From the NCBI RefSeq assembly GCF_011290365.1, contig NZ_CP049786.1:2356001-2420000 (forward strand): 64,000 nucleotides of DNA, read 5' to 3'. Under the pieces are notes generated by a model. That model saw only the letters and a program-made list of their open reading frames with translations. It made no database searches and was not told the origin of the DNA. Positions 42,457 to 52,957 of this stretch are shown one piece after another. Position 1 is the first letter of the stretch; every line of letters begins with the position of its first letter. The translations under genes and the position numbers were made by a program. The DNA is from Leclercia sp. 29361 (GTDB taxonomy: Bacteria; Pseudomonadota; Gammaproteobacteria; Enterobacterales; Enterobacteriaceae).

Positions 42457-43944
42457 TTACCGCTGCGCGACCCTCGCCAGGCTAAACCAAATCCCGATCG
42501 CCAGCACCGTTAACATCGCGCCTGCGCTGCCCAGCGCCACGCTGTGCGAGGTGATAAACGCGGTTTTCGCCGCTTCTATCACCGACTCCGCCAGCGACGG
42601 CGTCAGATCCTGAGCCACCTTCACCGCCTCACCGATGGAAGATGAAGCTTGTTCCGCCCGTGAAGCATCCAGCCCCGACGGCAATGCTATCGACGCCGAG
42701 AAACTGCGGGTCAGGAGCAGACCAAAGATCGCGATCCCCAGCCCGGCTCCCAGCTCGTAGGACATGGTTTCAATCGCCCCAGCCGCGGCGGCCTTCTCTT
42801 TCGGCGCGGCGGCCATGATCGCCGAGGTCGACGCCAGCAGCGCGCTCGCCGCGCTAAAGCCCAGCAGCACCATCAGGCACCAGGCCTGCCACTGCTGGGT
42901 GCTGAAATCGAGCGTCGACAGCCCGGTAAAGCTGAGCGCACTTAATCCCATGCCGCCGGTCGCCACGATCCGCAGCCCCAGACGGCCCACCAGCACCCCG
43001 GCAATCGGGCCGCTAAAGCCGCTGGCAACCATCACCGGCAGCATAAACATCCCCGCCTCAAACGGGGTGAAGCCGTGCACGAACTGCAGCTCCTGGGCCA
43101 TCAGCAGTTCAAACCCCACCAGGGCGATCATCGCCGTCATCGCCATCACCACGCCGCTGAGAATAATGCGGTGGCCGAACAGGCGAATGTCGATCATCGG
43201 TGTAGGGGCGCGCAGCTGGATGCGGACAAAGGTCCACAACATGGCCGCCCCGATCAGCAGCGTGCCCGCCACCAGCCACGGGGAGAGCTCCCCTTTCAGG
43301 GCCGTTTTGGCGCTGAAGACCAGCAGCAAAATAGCCACGATCAGCATCAGGGCATGGGTGATGTTCAGCGGCTGCTCAGGTCGCCCCTGCTGGGCCGGAA
43401 CAAACCGCGCCGCCAGGGAGACCACCAGCAGCACAATCGGCACGTTGATCAAAAATACCGATCCCCAGTAGAAGTGCGCCAGCAGCATCCCGCCCACCAG
43501 CGGGCCAAAAGCCGCCCCGCCGGACCCCACCGCGGCCCAGACCCCAAGGGCAATATTGCGCTGGCGCGCATCCGGAAACAGCGTGCGGATCCCGGCAAGC
43601 GTAGCGGGAATGATCATCGCCGCCCCGATGGCCAGCGAGGCCCGCGCGGCAATCAGCCACCCCGCAGTCGGGGCAAACGCCGCCGCCAGCGACGAGAGGC
43701 CAAACAGGGTGCTGCCCATTATCAGCAGCCGCTTAAAGCCGATGCGATCCCCGAGCGCCCCCATCGGCAATACCATCCCGGCCATCACCAGCGAGTAGAT
43801 ATCAATGATCCACAGCAATTCATTGCCGCTGGCAGCCAGGGTCATGCTCAGCGTCGGGGCGGCGACGTGGAGCACTGTGGCATCAATCGCAACCGGGATG
43901 TAGACCAGCACAATAATCACTAACGCTAACCACTGACGAAACAT
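42457..43944 (-). CDS. smvA: Multidrug/biocide MFS efflux pump SmvA
   Basis: A 495-residue, 14-helix MFS protein of the DHA2 family (QacA type), starting MFRQWLALVIIVLVYIPVAI with the membrane motif GDRIGFKRLL near 61-70. It matches Salmonella/Klebsiella SmvA, which exports methyl viologen, quaternary ammonium compounds and chlorhexidine. It is divergent from a TetR gene whose product matches SmvR, and next to narU as in Salmonella. The promoter carries operator-like dyads. Confidence 0.9.
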   Translation of the reverse strand: MFRQWLALVIIVLVYIPVAIDATVLHVAAPTLSMTLAASGNELLWIIDIYSLVMAGMVLPMGALGDRIGFKRLLIMGSTLFGLSSLAAAFAPTAGWLIAARASLAIGAAMIIPATLAGIRTLFPDARQRNIALGVWAAVGSGGAAFGPLVGGMLLAHFYWGSVFLINVPIVLLVVSLAARFVPAQQGRPEQPLNITHALMLIVAILLLVFSAKTALKGELSPWLVAGTLLIGAAMLWTFVRIQLRAPTPMIDIRLFGHRIILSGVVMAMTAMIALVGFELLMAQELQFVHGFTPFEAGMFMLPVMVASGFSGPIAGVLVGRLGLRIVATGGMGLSALSFTGLSTLDFSTQQWQAWCLMVLLGFSAASALLASTSAIMAAAPKEKAAAAGAIETMSYELGAGLGIAIFGLLLTRSFSASIALPSGLDASRAEQASSSIGEAVKVAQDLTPSLAESVIEAAKTAFITSHSVALGSAGAMLTVLAIGIWFSLARVAQR

Positions 43945-43965
43945 AACTATCCTTATTTTCCAAAC

Positions 43966-43981
43966 CTGGACACATGTCCAG
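43966..43981. promoter_or_regulatory. Operator dyad O1 between smvA and smvR
   Basis: CTGGACA-CA-TGTCCAG is a perfect 7-bp inverted repeat with a 2-base centre, 22 bases upstream of the smvA start. It is a strong candidate SmvR binding site. Confidence 0.7.
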
Positions 43982-44000
43982 TTTGCGATCCTACGGAAAG

Positions 44001-44016
44001 TTGAACGCGTGTCCAG
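44001..44016. promoter_or_regulatory. Operator dyad O2 between smvA and smvR
   Basis: TTGAACG-CG-TGTCCAG keeps one perfect TGTCCAG arm of O1 and a degenerate left arm (4 of 7). Its start is 35 bases from that of O1, so the two sites face the same side of about 3.3 helical turns. Confidence 0.45.
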
Positions 44017-44059
44017 CTTTTTTGTTACACTCGTTGTCCCCCAGTTGAGAGTGAAAAGA

Positions 44060-44635
44060 ATGAGCTATCTGAGCAAGGTCGAGCGGCGGGAAGAGATCAT
44101 GCAGGCGGCGATGCGCGTGGCGCTGAGCGACGGCTTTACCGCGATGACCGTAAGACGGATCGCCACCGAAGCGAAAGTGGCGACGGGTCAGGTCCATCAC
44201 CATTTTGCCTCCGCAGGCGAACTCAAGTCACAGGCCTTTATCCGCCTGATCCGCGATCTGCTGGATGCTGAGGTGGTGGCAGAAAACGCCAGCTGGCGCG
44301 AAAAGCTGCATGCCATGCTCGGCAGCGACGACCGTAGTTTTGAACCCTATATTCGTCTGTGGCGGGAAGCCCAGCTGCTAGCCGCCCGCGATGCAGAAAT
44401 AAAAGGCGCTTATGTGTTAACCATGGAGATGTGGCATCAGGAGACGGTCGCCATCATACGGACGGGTGAACAACAGAACGCCTTCAGGCTGAAAGACACT
44501 CCTGAAAACATTGCCTGGCGGCTGATTGGTCTGGTCTGCGGGCTGGATGGCTTATACGTTTTATCCATGCCGGAAATGGATGACGCCGCGTTTAATCGAC
44601 ATCTTGAGACGCTTATTACCCTGGAACTGGGTTAA
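44060..44635 (+). CDS. smvR: TetR family repressor SmvR
   Basis: A 191-residue TetR protein. The helix-turn-helix at about 8-55 includes FTAMTVRRIATEAKVATGQV, then HHHFASAGEL. Klebsiella SmvR represses the divergent smvA, and its loss raises chlorhexidine tolerance. The start at 44060 follows a GAGAGTGAAAAG purine stretch. Divergent placement with shared dyads supports the assignment. A terminator closes the gene. Confidence 0.85.
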   Translation: MSYLSKVERREEIMQAAMRVALSDGFTAMTVRRIATEAKVATGQVHHHFASAGELKSQAFIRLIRDLLDAEVVAENASWREKLHAMLGSDDRSFEPYIRLWREAQLLAARDAEIKGAYVLTMEMWHQETVAIIRTGEQQNAFRLKDTPENIAWRLIGLVCGLDGLYVLSMPEMDDAAFNRHLETLITLELG

Positions 44636-44674
44636 TCATCAGCCTTACTTAACTGTTACGATTTGTAACACATT

Positions 44675-44720
44675 AAGCGGACCCTCTTCTCCCTTATAAA
44701 CTCATGGGTTCGCTTTTTTT
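44675..44720 (+). terminator. Terminator after smvR
   Basis: A 10-bp stem, AAGCGGACCC (44675-44684) with GGGTTCGCTT (44706-44715), contains one G-T pair. A 21-base loop and a run of seven T residues complete it. Confidence 0.8.
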
Positions 44721-44834
44721 CTCTATCCTTTCAGAAGACTCCCAAAACACATCTAATAATTTCTCATCAAAAATTCAGGCAACTGCCTGATTGTATTTCT
44801 CTTTCTGCCATTTACGGATACGCAAGAGGGTAAT

Positions 44835-46226
44835 ATGTCACAACAAGCTGAGAAGAATAATCATTATTTGTTAAGCAACTGGAAACCGGAAAACGCGGCA
44901 TTTTGGGAAAATAAAGGCAAACCGATTGCGCGACGAAATTTAGTTATTTCGGTTGCCTGTCTGCTGCTGGCATTTTGCGTCTGGATGTTATTTAGCGCGG
45001 TGGCGGTAAATCTGAATAAGGTGGGTTTTAATTTCACCACCGATCAGCTGTTTATGTTAACCGCCCTGCCTTCACTCTCCGGGGCCATATTACGCGTCCC
45101 CTACTCCTTTATGGTGCCCATATTTGGTGGCCGCTACTGGACAGTATTAAGCACCGTTATTCTGATTATTCCCTGCGTCTGGCTCGGTATTGCGGTGCAA
45201 AACCCGGCTACCCCTTATGCGGTATTTATCACTATCGCCCTGCTGTGCGGTTTTGCCGGGGCGAACTTTGCCTCCAGCATGGGCAACATCAGCTTTTTCT
45301 TCCCCAAAGCCAAACAGGGCAGCGCGCTGGGCATTAACGGCGGGCTGGGCAATCTGGGCGTCAGCGTGATGCAGATGGCGGCCCCGGTGGTGATCTTCCT
45401 GCCGATGTTTACCTTCCTCGGGGTCCACGGCGTACCGCAGGAGGATGGCTCGACGCTGTTCCTCGCCAATGCCGCCTGGATCTGGGCCCCGCTGCTGCTG
45501 CTGGCGACCCTTGCCGCCTTCTTCGGCATGAACGATATCGCCAGCTCGAAGGCGACCATAGCCAGCCAGCTGCCGGTGCTGAAGCGCCTGCACCTGTGGC
45601 TGCTGAGCCTGCTCTATCTGGCAACCTTCGGCTCCTTTATAGGATTTTCCGCCGGCTTCGCCATGCTGTCGAAAACCCAGTTCCCGGACGTCAATATCCT
45701 GCATCTGGCCTTCTTTGGCCCGCTGATCGGCGCTCTGGCGCGCTCTGCCGGCGGGGTGATCTCCGATAAGCTCGGCGGAGTGCGCGTCACGCTGGTGAAC
45801 TTCGTTTTTATGGCGGTGTTCAGCGCCCTGCTGTTCTTCACCCTGCCGGGCACCGGCTCCGGCAACTTTACCGCCTTTTATCTGGTGTTTATGGGGCTGT
45901 TCCTCACCGCCGGGCTCGGCAGCGGCTCCACCTTCCAGATGATCGCTGTCATCTTCCGGCAAATCACCGTCTATAGAGTCAAACTGCACGGCGGCACGGA
46001 CGAGCAGGCCCAGAAAGAGGCTGTTACCGACACCGCCGCTGCGCTGGGCTTTATCTCGGCCATCGGCGCCGTCGGCGGGTTCTTCATCCCCAAAGCCTTC
46101 GGCACCTCGCTGGCAATGACCGGCTCGCCGGTAGGGGCGATGAAGGTCTTCCTGGTGTTCTACATCGTCTGCGTGTTCATCACCTGGCTGGTGTATGGCC
46201 GTCGTCAGAAGCACGTCAAATCATAA
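44835..46226 (+). CDS. narU: Nitrate/nitrite antiporter NarU
   Basis: A 463-residue, 12-helix MFS protein of the NarK/NarU family. The nitrate signatures GFAGANFASSMGNISFFFP (about 140-158) and NGGLGNLGVSV are present. The N-terminus (YLLSNWKPENAAFWENKGKP) is closer to E. coli NarU (462 residues) than to NarK. It precedes narZYWV by 67 bases, the NarU arrangement in E. coli. It imports nitrate or exchanges it for nitrite. Confidence 0.9.
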   Translation: MSQQAEKNNHYLLSNWKPENAAFWENKGKPIARRNLVISVACLLLAFCVWMLFSAVAVNLNKVGFNFTTDQLFMLTALPSLSGAILRVPYSFMVPIFGGRYWTVLSTVILIIPCVWLGIAVQNPATPYAVFITIALLCGFAGANFASSMGNISFFFPKAKQGSALGINGGLGNLGVSVMQMAAPVVIFLPMFTFLGVHGVPQEDGSTLFLANAAWIWAPLLLLATLAAFFGMNDIASSKATIASQLPVLKRLHLWLLSLLYLATFGSFIGFSAGFAMLSKTQFPDVNILHLAFFGPLIGALARSAGGVISDKLGGVRVTLVNFVFMAVFSALLFFTLPGTGSGNFTAFYLVFMGLFLTAGLGSGSTFQMIAVIFRQITVYRVKLHGGTDEQAQKEAVTDTAAALGFISAIGAVGGFFIPKAFGTSLAMTGSPVGAMKVFLVFYIVCVFITWLVYGRRQKHVKS

Positions 46227-46293
46227 CGAGTAGTTCAATTTTTTGTGAGCAGTGTAACCACGGGGCGGGAGTCGCTCCGTCAGGAGAAACGTC

Positions 46294-49200
46294 ATGAGTA
46301 AATTGTTGGATCGCTTTCGTTATTTCAAACTCAAAGGCGAGACCTTCGCGGATGGACACGGTCAGGTGATGCACACCAACCGCGACTGGGAGGATAGCTA
46401 TCGCCAGCGATGGCAGTTCGACAAAATTGTGCGATCCACCCACGGCGTAAACTGTACCGGCTCCTGTAGCTGGAAGATCTACGTCAAGAATGGCCTGGTG
46501 ACATGGGAAACCCAGCAGACCGACTACCCCCGCACCCGCCCCGACCTGCCGAACCACGAGCCGCGCGGCTGCCCGCGCGGGGCCAGCTACTCCTGGTATC
46601 TCTACAGCGCCAACCGCCTGAAGTACCCCCTGGTGCGCCGCAAGCTGATTGAGCTGTGGCGCGAGGCGCTGGCCCAGCACAGCGATCCGGTACTGGCCTG
46701 GAATGCCATCCAGAATGACCCGCAGAAGAGCCAGAGCTACAAGCAGGCGCGCGGTCACGGCGGATTTATCCGCTCGAACTGGAAAGAGCTGAACCAGCTT
46801 ATCGCCGCCGCCAACGTCTGGACCATCAAACACTACGGCCCGGACCGGGTGGCGGGCTTCTCGCCGATCCCGGCGATGTCGATGGTCTCTTACGCCGCCG
46901 GCACCCGCTATCTCTCCCTGCTGGGGGGCACCTGCCTCAGCTTCTACGACTGGTACTGCGACCTGCCGCCCGCCTCGCCGATGACCTGGGGCGAGCAGAC
47001 CGACGTGCCGGAGTCCGCCGACTGGTACAACTCCAGCTACATCATCGCCTGGGGCTCCAACGTGCCGCAGACCCGTACCCCGGACGCCCACTTCTTTACC
47101 GAGGTGCGCTACAAAGGCACCAAAACTATCGCCATCACCCCGGACTTTTCGGAAGTGGCGAAACTCAGCGACCAGTGGCTGGCACCGAAACAGGGTACCG
47201 ACAGCGCTTTAGCGATGGCGATGGGCCACGTGATCCTGAAAGAGTTCCACCTCGATAACCCGAGCGACTACTTCCTCAACTACTGCCGTCGCTATACCGA
47301 CATGCCGATGCTGGTGATGCTCGATCCGCGTGAGGACGGCAGCCTGGTACCCGGCAGAATGCTGCGCGCCTCCGACCTCGCCGACGGGCTGGGCGAAGCC
47401 AATAACCCGGAGTGGAAAACCGTCGCCTTTACCGCCACCGGCGATCTGGTGGTGCCGAATGGCTCTATCGGCTTCCGCTGGGGCGAAAAAGGCAAATGGA
47501 ACCTCGAACCCCAGGCGGCAGGTCAGGAGACCGAGCTGACGCTCTCCCTGCTCGGCACCCACGACAGCGTCGCCGGCGTGGCCTTCCCCTACTTTGGCGG
47601 CAATGAGAACCCGCATTTCCGCAGCGTGAAGCAGGAGCCGGTGCTGGTCCGCCAGCTGCCGGTGAAAACCCTGACCCTTGCCGATGGCCGCCAGCTGCAG
47701 GTCGCCAGCGTCTACGATCTGGTGCTGGCCAACTACGGCCTCGATCGTGGCCTGGGGGATGAGCTCGCGGCAAAAGATTACGCCGAGATCAAAGCCTATA
47801 CCCCGGCCTGGGGGGAGCAGATCACCGGCGTGCCGCGTCGCCACATCGAACAGATCGCCCGGGAGTTCGCCGACACGGCGCACAAAACCCATGGCCGGTC
47901 GATGATCATTCTCGGTGCCGGGGTCAACCACTGGTATCACATGGACATGAACTACCGGGGAATGATCAACATGCTGGTCTTCTGTGGCTGCGTGGGCAAA
48001 AGCGGCGGCGGCTGGTCGCACTATGTCGGCCAGGAGAAGCTGCGTCCGCAAACCGGCTGGCTGCCGCTGGCCTTCGCGCTGGACTGGAACCGTCCGCCGC
48101 GCCAGATGAACAGCACCTCGTTCTTCTACAATCACGCCAGCCAGTGGCGCTATGAAAAACTCACCGCCCGGGAGCTGCTCTCTCCCCTGGCGGACGCCTC
48201 AAAATTCACCGGACACCTGATCGACTTTAACGTGCGCGCCGAGCGCATGGGCTGGCTGCCCTCTTCGCCGCAGCTGAACCTTAACCCGCTGCACATCAAA
48301 GCCCAGGCGGAGGCGGCAGGTATATCGCCGCAAGAATACACCGCCCAGGGGCTGAAATCCGGCGATATCCGCATGGCCTGCGAGCAGCCGGACAACGGGA
48401 AAAACCACCCGCGCAACCTGTTCGTCTGGCGCTCAAACCTGCTCGGCTCCTCCGGGAAAGGCCACGAGTACATGCTCAAGTACCTGCTGGGCACCGAGAG
48501 CGGTATCCAGGGCGATGACCTTGGTAATACCGATGACGTGAAGCCGGAAGAGGTGGAGTGGCAGACCGCCGCCATCGAGGGGAAACTGGATCTGCTGGTA
48601 ACTCTCGATTTCCGTATGTCCAGCACCTGCCTGTTCTCGGATATCGTCCTGCCGACCGCCACCTGGTATGAGAAGGACGATATGAATACCTCGGATATGC
48701 ATCCGTTTATTCATCCGCTCTCCGCCGCAGTGGACCCGGCCTGGGAATCGCGCAGCGACTGGGAGATCTATAAGGGCATCGCCAAAGTCTTCTCCGAGGT
48801 CTGCGTCGGGCATCTGGGGACCGAAACCGACGTGGTGTTGCAGCCCCTGCAGCACGACTCCCCGGCGGAGCTCTCCCAGCCGTTCGACATTGCCGACTGG
48901 CGCAAAGGAGAATGCGACCTGATCCCGGGCAAAACCGCCCCGGGCATTGCCGTGGTGGAGCGAAACTACCCGGACACCTACGAGCGTTTTACTTCCCTCG
49001 GGCCGCTGCTGGACAAGCTCGGCAACGGCGGGAAAGGCATCTCGTGGAACACTCAGGACGAGGTCGATTTCCTCGGCAAGCTCAACTACGTCAAGCTCGA
49101 CGGCCCGGCGAAAGGCCGTCCGCGCATCGAGACGGCGATTGACGCCTCGGAGGTGATCCTCGCCCTCGCCCCGGAAACCAATGGGCAGGTGGCGGTGAAA

Positions 49201-50034
49201 GCCTGGGAGGCGCTGGCCGAGTTCACCGGCCGCGAGCACACTCATCTGGCGCTGAACAAGGAAGACGAGAAGATCCGCTTCCGCGATATTCAGGCCCAGC
49301 CGCGCAAAATCATCTCCAGCCCGACCTGGTCCGGCATCGAGAGCGAGCACGTCTCCTACAACGCGGGCTATACCAACGTCCACGAGCTGATCCCGTGGCG
49401 CACCCTCTCCGGACGTCAGCAGCTGTATCAGGATCACCAGTGGATGCGCGCCTTTGGTGAGAGTCTGGTGGCCTATCGTCCGCCGATTGATACCCGCAGC
49501 GTGACCCACATGCGCGAGATCCCACCTAACGGCTTCCCGGAGAAGGCGCTGAACTTCCTGACGCCGCACCAGAAATGGGGCATCCACTCCACCTACAGCG
49601 AAAACCTGCTGATGCAGACCCTGTCGCGCGGGGGGCCGATTGTCTGGATCAGCGAAACCGACGCTCGCGAGCTGGGCATTGAGGATAACGACTGGATCGA
49701 GTGCTTCAATGCCAACGGCGCCCTCACCGCCCGCGCGGTGGTCAGCCAGCGCGTGCCGCCGGGGATGACCATGATGTACCACGCCCAGGAGCGCATTCTG
49801 AACATTCCGGGTTCAGAAGTGACCGGACGACGCGGGGGGATCCACAACTCGGTCACCCGCATCTGCCCGAAACCGACCCACATGATTGGCGGTTACGCCC
49901 AGCTGGCGTACGGCTTCAACTACTACGGCACCGTAGGGTCGAACCGCGACGAGTTCATCATGATCCGCAAAATGAAAAACATTAACTGGCTGGATGGCGA
50001 AGGTCGGGATCAGGTACAGGAGGCGAAAAAATGA
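46294..50034 (+). CDS. narZ: Respiratory nitrate reductase alpha subunit NarZ (NarG-type)
   Basis: A 1246-residue molybdenum enzyme. FS0 cluster ligands His50, Cys54, Cys58 and Cys93 and the Mo ligand Asp in YDWYCDLPPASP (about 223) are all present. It reduces nitrate to nitrite on the cytoplasmic side with NarY and NarV. NarG and NarZ are very similar; the name NarZ is based on the NarU-type transporter upstream and nhoA downstream, as in E. coli narUZYWV. It overlaps narY by four bases. Confidence 0.93.
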   Translation: MSKLLDRFRYFKLKGETFADGHGQVMHTNRDWEDSYRQRWQFDKIVRSTHGVNCTGSCSWKIYVKNGLVTWETQQTDYPRTRPDLPNHEPRGCPRGASYSWYLYSANRLKYPLVRRKLIELWREALAQHSDPVLAWNAIQNDPQKSQSYKQARGHGGFIRSNWKELNQLIAAANVWTIKHYGPDRVAGFSPIPAMSMVSYAAGTRYLSLLGGTCLSFYDWYCDLPPASPMTWGEQTDVPESADWYNSSYIIAWGSNVPQTRTPDAHFFTEVRYKGTKTIAITPDFSEVAKLSDQWLAPKQGTDSALAMAMGHVILKEFHLDNPSDYFLNYCRRYTDMPMLVMLDPREDGSLVPGRMLRASDLADGLGEANNPEWKTVAFTATGDLVVPNGSIGFRWGEKGKWNLEPQAAGQETELTLSLLGTHDSVAGVAFPYFGGNENPHFRSVKQEPVLVRQLPVKTLTLADGRQLQVASVYDLVLANYGLDRGLGDELAAKDYAEIKAYTPAWGEQITGVPRRHIEQIAREFADTAHKTHGRSMIILGAGVNHWYHMDMNYRGMINMLVFCGCVGKSGGGWSHYVGQEKLRPQTGWLPLAFALDWNRPPRQMNSTSFFYNHASQWRYEKLTARELLSPLADASKFTGHLIDFNVRAERMGWLPSSPQLNLNPLHIKAQAEAAGISPQEYTAQGLKSGDIRMACEQPDNGKNHPRNLFVWRSNLLGSSGKGHEYMLKYLLGTESGIQGDDLGNTDDVKPEEVEWQTAAIEGKLDLLVTLDFRMSSTCLFSDIVLPTATWYEKDDMNTSDMHPFIHPLSAAVDPAWESRSDWEIYKGIAKVFSEVCVGHLGTETDVVLQPLQHDSPAELSQPFDIADWRKGECDLIPGKTAPGIAVVERNYPDTYERFTSLGPLLDKLGNGGKGISWNTQDEVDFLGKLNYVKLDGPAKGRPRIETAIDASEVILALAPETNGQVAVKAWEALAEFTGREHTHLALNKEDEKIRFRDIQAQPRKIISSPTWSGIESEHVSYNAGYTNVHELIPWRTLSGRQQLYQDHQWMRAFGESLVAYRPPIDTRSVTHMREIPPNGFPEKALNFLTPHQKWGIHSTYSENLLMQTLSRGGPIVWISETDARELGIEDNDWIECFNANGALTARAVVSQRVPPGMTMMYHAQERILNIPGSEVTGRRGGIHNSVTRICPKPTHMIGGYAQLAYGFNYYGTVGSNRDEFIMIRKMKNINWLDGEGRDQVQEAKK

Positions 50035-51575
50035 AAATACGCTCACAGGTTGGCATGGTGCTCAATCTCGACAAATGCATCGGCTGTCACACCTGCTCGG
50101 TGACCTGCAAGAACGTCTGGACCGGGCGCGAAGGCATGGAGTACGCCTGGTTTAATAACGTCGAAACCAAGCCGGGGATCGGCTACCCGAAAAACTGGGA
50201 GGACCAGGAGCAGTGGCAAGGCGGCTGGATCCGCGGCATCTCCGGCAAGCTGACCCCGCGCCTCGGCGGCAAGCTGGGGGTGCTGTCAAAAATCTTCGCC
50301 AACCCGCAGATGCCGCAGATCGACGACTACTACGAGCCCTTTACCTTTGACTATCAGGATCTGCACCGCGCCCCGGAGGGCAATCACCTGCCCACCGCCC
50401 GCCCGCGCTCGTTGATTGACGGCAAACGGATGGACAAAATCAAATGGGGGCCGAACTGGGAGGAGCTGCTGGGGGGCGAGTTCGAGAAGCGCGCCCGGGA
50501 CCGCAACTTCGACCGGATGCAGAAGGAGATGTACGGTCAGTTCGAAAACACCTTCATGATGTATCTCCCGCGCCTGTGCGAGCACTGCCTGAACCCGAGC
50601 TGTGCGGCGACCTGCCCGAGCGGGGCGATCTACAAGCGCGAAGAGGATGGCATCGTACTGATCGACCAGGACAAGTGCCGCGGCTGGCGTCTGTGCATCA
50701 GCGGCTGTCCGTACAAAAAGATCTACTTCAACTGGAAGAGCGGCAAGTCAGAAAAATGCATCTTCTGCTACCCGCGTATCGAATCCGGTCAACCGACCGT
50801 CTGCTCGGAAACCTGCGTCGGACGCATCCGCTACCTCGGCGTGCTGCTGTATGACGCCGACCGTATTGAAGAGGCGGCCAGCACTGAACACGAAACCGAT
50901 CTCTATGAGCGTCAGTGCGACGTGTTCCTCAACCCGCACGACCCGGCAATCATCGAAGAGGCGGTTAAACAAGGTATTCCGCAGAATGTGATTGACGCGG
51001 CGCAGCGTTCCCCGGTCTACAAAATGGCGATGGACTGGAAGCTGGCCCTGCCGCTGCACCCTGAGTACCGCACCCTGCCGATGGTCTGGTATGTGCCACC
51101 TCTGTCACCGATCCAGTCCTATGCCGATGCCGGTGGTCTGCCGCAGACCGACAGCATTCTCCCGGCGGTCGAAAGCCTGCGCATTCCGGTGCAGTATCTG
51201 GCCAATATGCTCAGCGCGGGCGATACCGGCCCGGTGCTGCGCGCCCTGAAACGGATGATGGCGATGCGCCACTACAAACGCTCCCAGACCGTGGAAGGCG
51301 TGACCGATACCCGCGCCATCGAGGAAGTGGGCCTCAGCGTCGAGCAGGTGGAGGAGATGTACCGCTATCTTGCCATCGCCAACTACGAGGACCGCTTCGT
51401 GATCCCGACCAGCCACCGGGAGATGGCCCGTGACGCCTTCCCGGAGAAAAACGGCTGCGGGTTTACCTTCGGCGACGGCTGCCACGGCTCCGACACTAAA
51501 TTCAACCTGTTCAACAGCAGCCGCATCGATGCCATCAACATCACCGAGGTGCGCGAACACGGGGAGGGAGAGTGA
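50031..51575 (+). CDS. narY: Nitrate reductase iron-sulfur subunit NarY
   Basis: A 514-residue protein with four Cys groups: CIGCHTCSVTC near 16-26, CEHCLNPSCAATC, CRGWRLCISGC and CIFCYPR...CSETC. The Trp in CRGW replaces one Cys and is diagnostic of the [3Fe-4S] centre of NarH/NarY. It passes electrons from the NarV hemes to NarZ. Confidence 0.95.
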   Translation: MKIRSQVGMVLNLDKCIGCHTCSVTCKNVWTGREGMEYAWFNNVETKPGIGYPKNWEDQEQWQGGWIRGISGKLTPRLGGKLGVLSKIFANPQMPQIDDYYEPFTFDYQDLHRAPEGNHLPTARPRSLIDGKRMDKIKWGPNWEELLGGEFEKRARDRNFDRMQKEMYGQFENTFMMYLPRLCEHCLNPSCAATCPSGAIYKREEDGIVLIDQDKCRGWRLCISGCPYKKIYFNWKSGKSEKCIFCYPRIESGQPTVCSETCVGRIRYLGVLLYDADRIEEAASTEHETDLYERQCDVFLNPHDPAIIEEAVKQGIPQNVIDAAQRSPVYKMAMDWKLALPLHPEYRTLPMVWYVPPLSPIQSYADAGGLPQTDSILPAVESLRIPVQYLANMLSAGDTGPVLRALKRMMAMRHYKRSQTVEGVTDTRAIEEVGLSVEQVEEMYRYLAIANYEDRFVIPTSHREMARDAFPEKNGCGFTFGDGCHGSDTKFNLFNSSRIDAINITEVREHGEGE

Positions 51576-52270
51576 TGCAGATCCTCAAAATTATCGCCCT
51601 GCTGATTGAGTATCCGGACGAGGCGCTGTGGGAGAGCCGCGACGAGGCGATCTCACTGGTGGCGCAGGACGCGCCGGGGCTGCTGCCGTTTGCGCAGCAG
51701 TACCTTAATGCCCCGCTGCTCGATCGCCAGGCGGAGTGGTGCGAGGTGTTCGAACGTGGGCGCGCCACCTCGCTGCTGCTGTTTGAACATGTGCATGCCG
51801 AATCCCGGGATCGCGGTCAGGCGATGGTCGACCTGATGAATCAGTACGAGCAGGCCGGGCTTCAGCTCGACTGCCGCGAGCTGCCGGACTATCTGCCGCT
51901 CTATCTGGAGTATCTGAGCATTGTGCCAGAGGCGCAGGCCCGGGAGGGATTGCAGAACGTCGCGCCGATCCTGGCCCTGATTGGCGGACGGCTGAAACAG
52001 CGCCAGGTGGCGCACTATCAGCTGTTCGACGCCCTGCTCAGGTTCGCGGGCAGCAAACTCTCCAGTGACAGTGTCACGCAGCAGGTGGCAGGTGAAAAAC
52101 GGGACGATACCCGCCAGGCGCTGGATGCGGTCTGGGAAGAGGAGCAGGTGAAATTTATTGAGGATAACGCCACGGCGTGCGACAGCTCGCCCATGCAGCA
52201 ATATCAACGACGCTTTAGCCAGGACGTCGCGCCGCAGTACGTAGACGTCAGCGCCGGAGGCCCAAAATGA
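51575..52270 (+). CDS. narW: Nitrate reductase maturation chaperone NarW
   Basis: A 231-residue soluble protein of the NarJ/TorD-type chaperone family, the same length as E. coli Nar[20 protein letters not shown], then [13 protein letters not shown] near 105-117. It assists cofactor insertion into NarZY and is not part of the final enzyme. The ATG at 51575 overlaps the narY stop; a GTG three bases earlier is rejected. The strong SD GGGAGGGAG supports it. Confidence 0.93.
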   Translation: MQILKIIALLIEYPDEALWESRDEAISLVAQDAPGLLPFAQQYLNAPLLDRQAEWCEVFERGRATSLLLFEHVHAESRDRGQAMVDLMNQYEQAGLQLDCRELPDYLPLYLEYLSIVPEAQAREGLQNVAPILALIGGRLKQRQVAHYQLFDALLRFAGSKLSSDSVTQQVAGEKRDDTRQALDAVWEEEQVKFIEDNATACDSSPMQQYQRRFSQDVAPQYVDVSAGGPK

Positions 52271-52947
52271 CACACCATCTGAACGTCTTTTTCTTTGATA
52301 TTTATCCGTACATCTGCGCCGCGGTCTTCTTCCTCGGCAGCTGGCTGCGGTATGACTACGGCCAGTACACCTGGCGCGCCTCCTCCAGCCAACTGCTGGA
52401 CAAGCGCGGCATGAACTGGGGCTCTAACCTGTTCCACATCGGCATTATTGGGATTTTCTTCGGCCACCTGTTCGGGATGTTAACCCCGCACTGGATGTAC
52501 GCCTGGTTCCTGCCGATGGCGGTCAAGCAGCAGCTGGCGATGATTGCCGGGGGGATCTGCGGGGTGCTGACCCTGATTGGCGGCTCGATGCTGTTGTATC
52601 GTCGCCTGTTTAATCAGCGGGTGCGCGCCACCTCCACCACGCCGGATATTATCATCATGAGCATTCTGCTGACCCAGTGCGTGCTCGGCCTGACGACCAT
52701 TCCGTTTTCGGCGCAATACCCGGACGGCAGCGAAATGCTGAAGCTGGTCGGCTGGGCGCAGGGGATCTTCACCTTCCGCGGGGGCTCGTCTGAAATGCTG
52801 ACCGGGGTAGCATTTATATTCCGCGTCCACCTGGTGCTGGGGATGACCATCTTCCTGCTCTTCCCCTTCACCCGACTGGTCCACGTCTGGAGTGCGCCGT
52901 TCGAATACATCACCCGGCGCTATCAGCTGGTGAGATCCCGACGGTAG
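52267..52947 (+). CDS. narV: Nitrate reductase cytochrome b subunit NarV
   Basis: A 226-residue membrane protein of the NarI family with five helices. Heme-ligand His residues occur in [15 protein letters not shown] (about 57-70) and in the last helices (VHLVLG; RLVHVWS). It oxidises quinol and passes electrons to NarY. Last gene of the operon; a repeat with a terminator hairpin follows. Confidence 0.95.
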   Translation: MTHHLNVFFFDIYPYICAAVFFLGSWLRYDYGQYTWRASSSQLLDKRGMNWGSNLFHIGIIGIFFGHLFGMLTPHWMYAWFLPMAVKQQLAMIAGGICGVLTLIGGSMLLYRRLFNQRVRATSTTPDIIIMSILLTQCVLGLTTIPFSAQYPDGSEMLKLVGWAQGIFTFRGGSSEMLTGVAFIFRVHLVLGMTIFLLFPFTRLVHVWSAPFEYITRRYQLVRSRR

Positions 52948-52957
52948 GCCTAAGCCA

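Noticed and set aside
48433-49782. Long minus-strand open frame (449 codons) inside narZ
   Set aside because: Antisense shadow of a conserved coding region, no SD and no recognisable protein.
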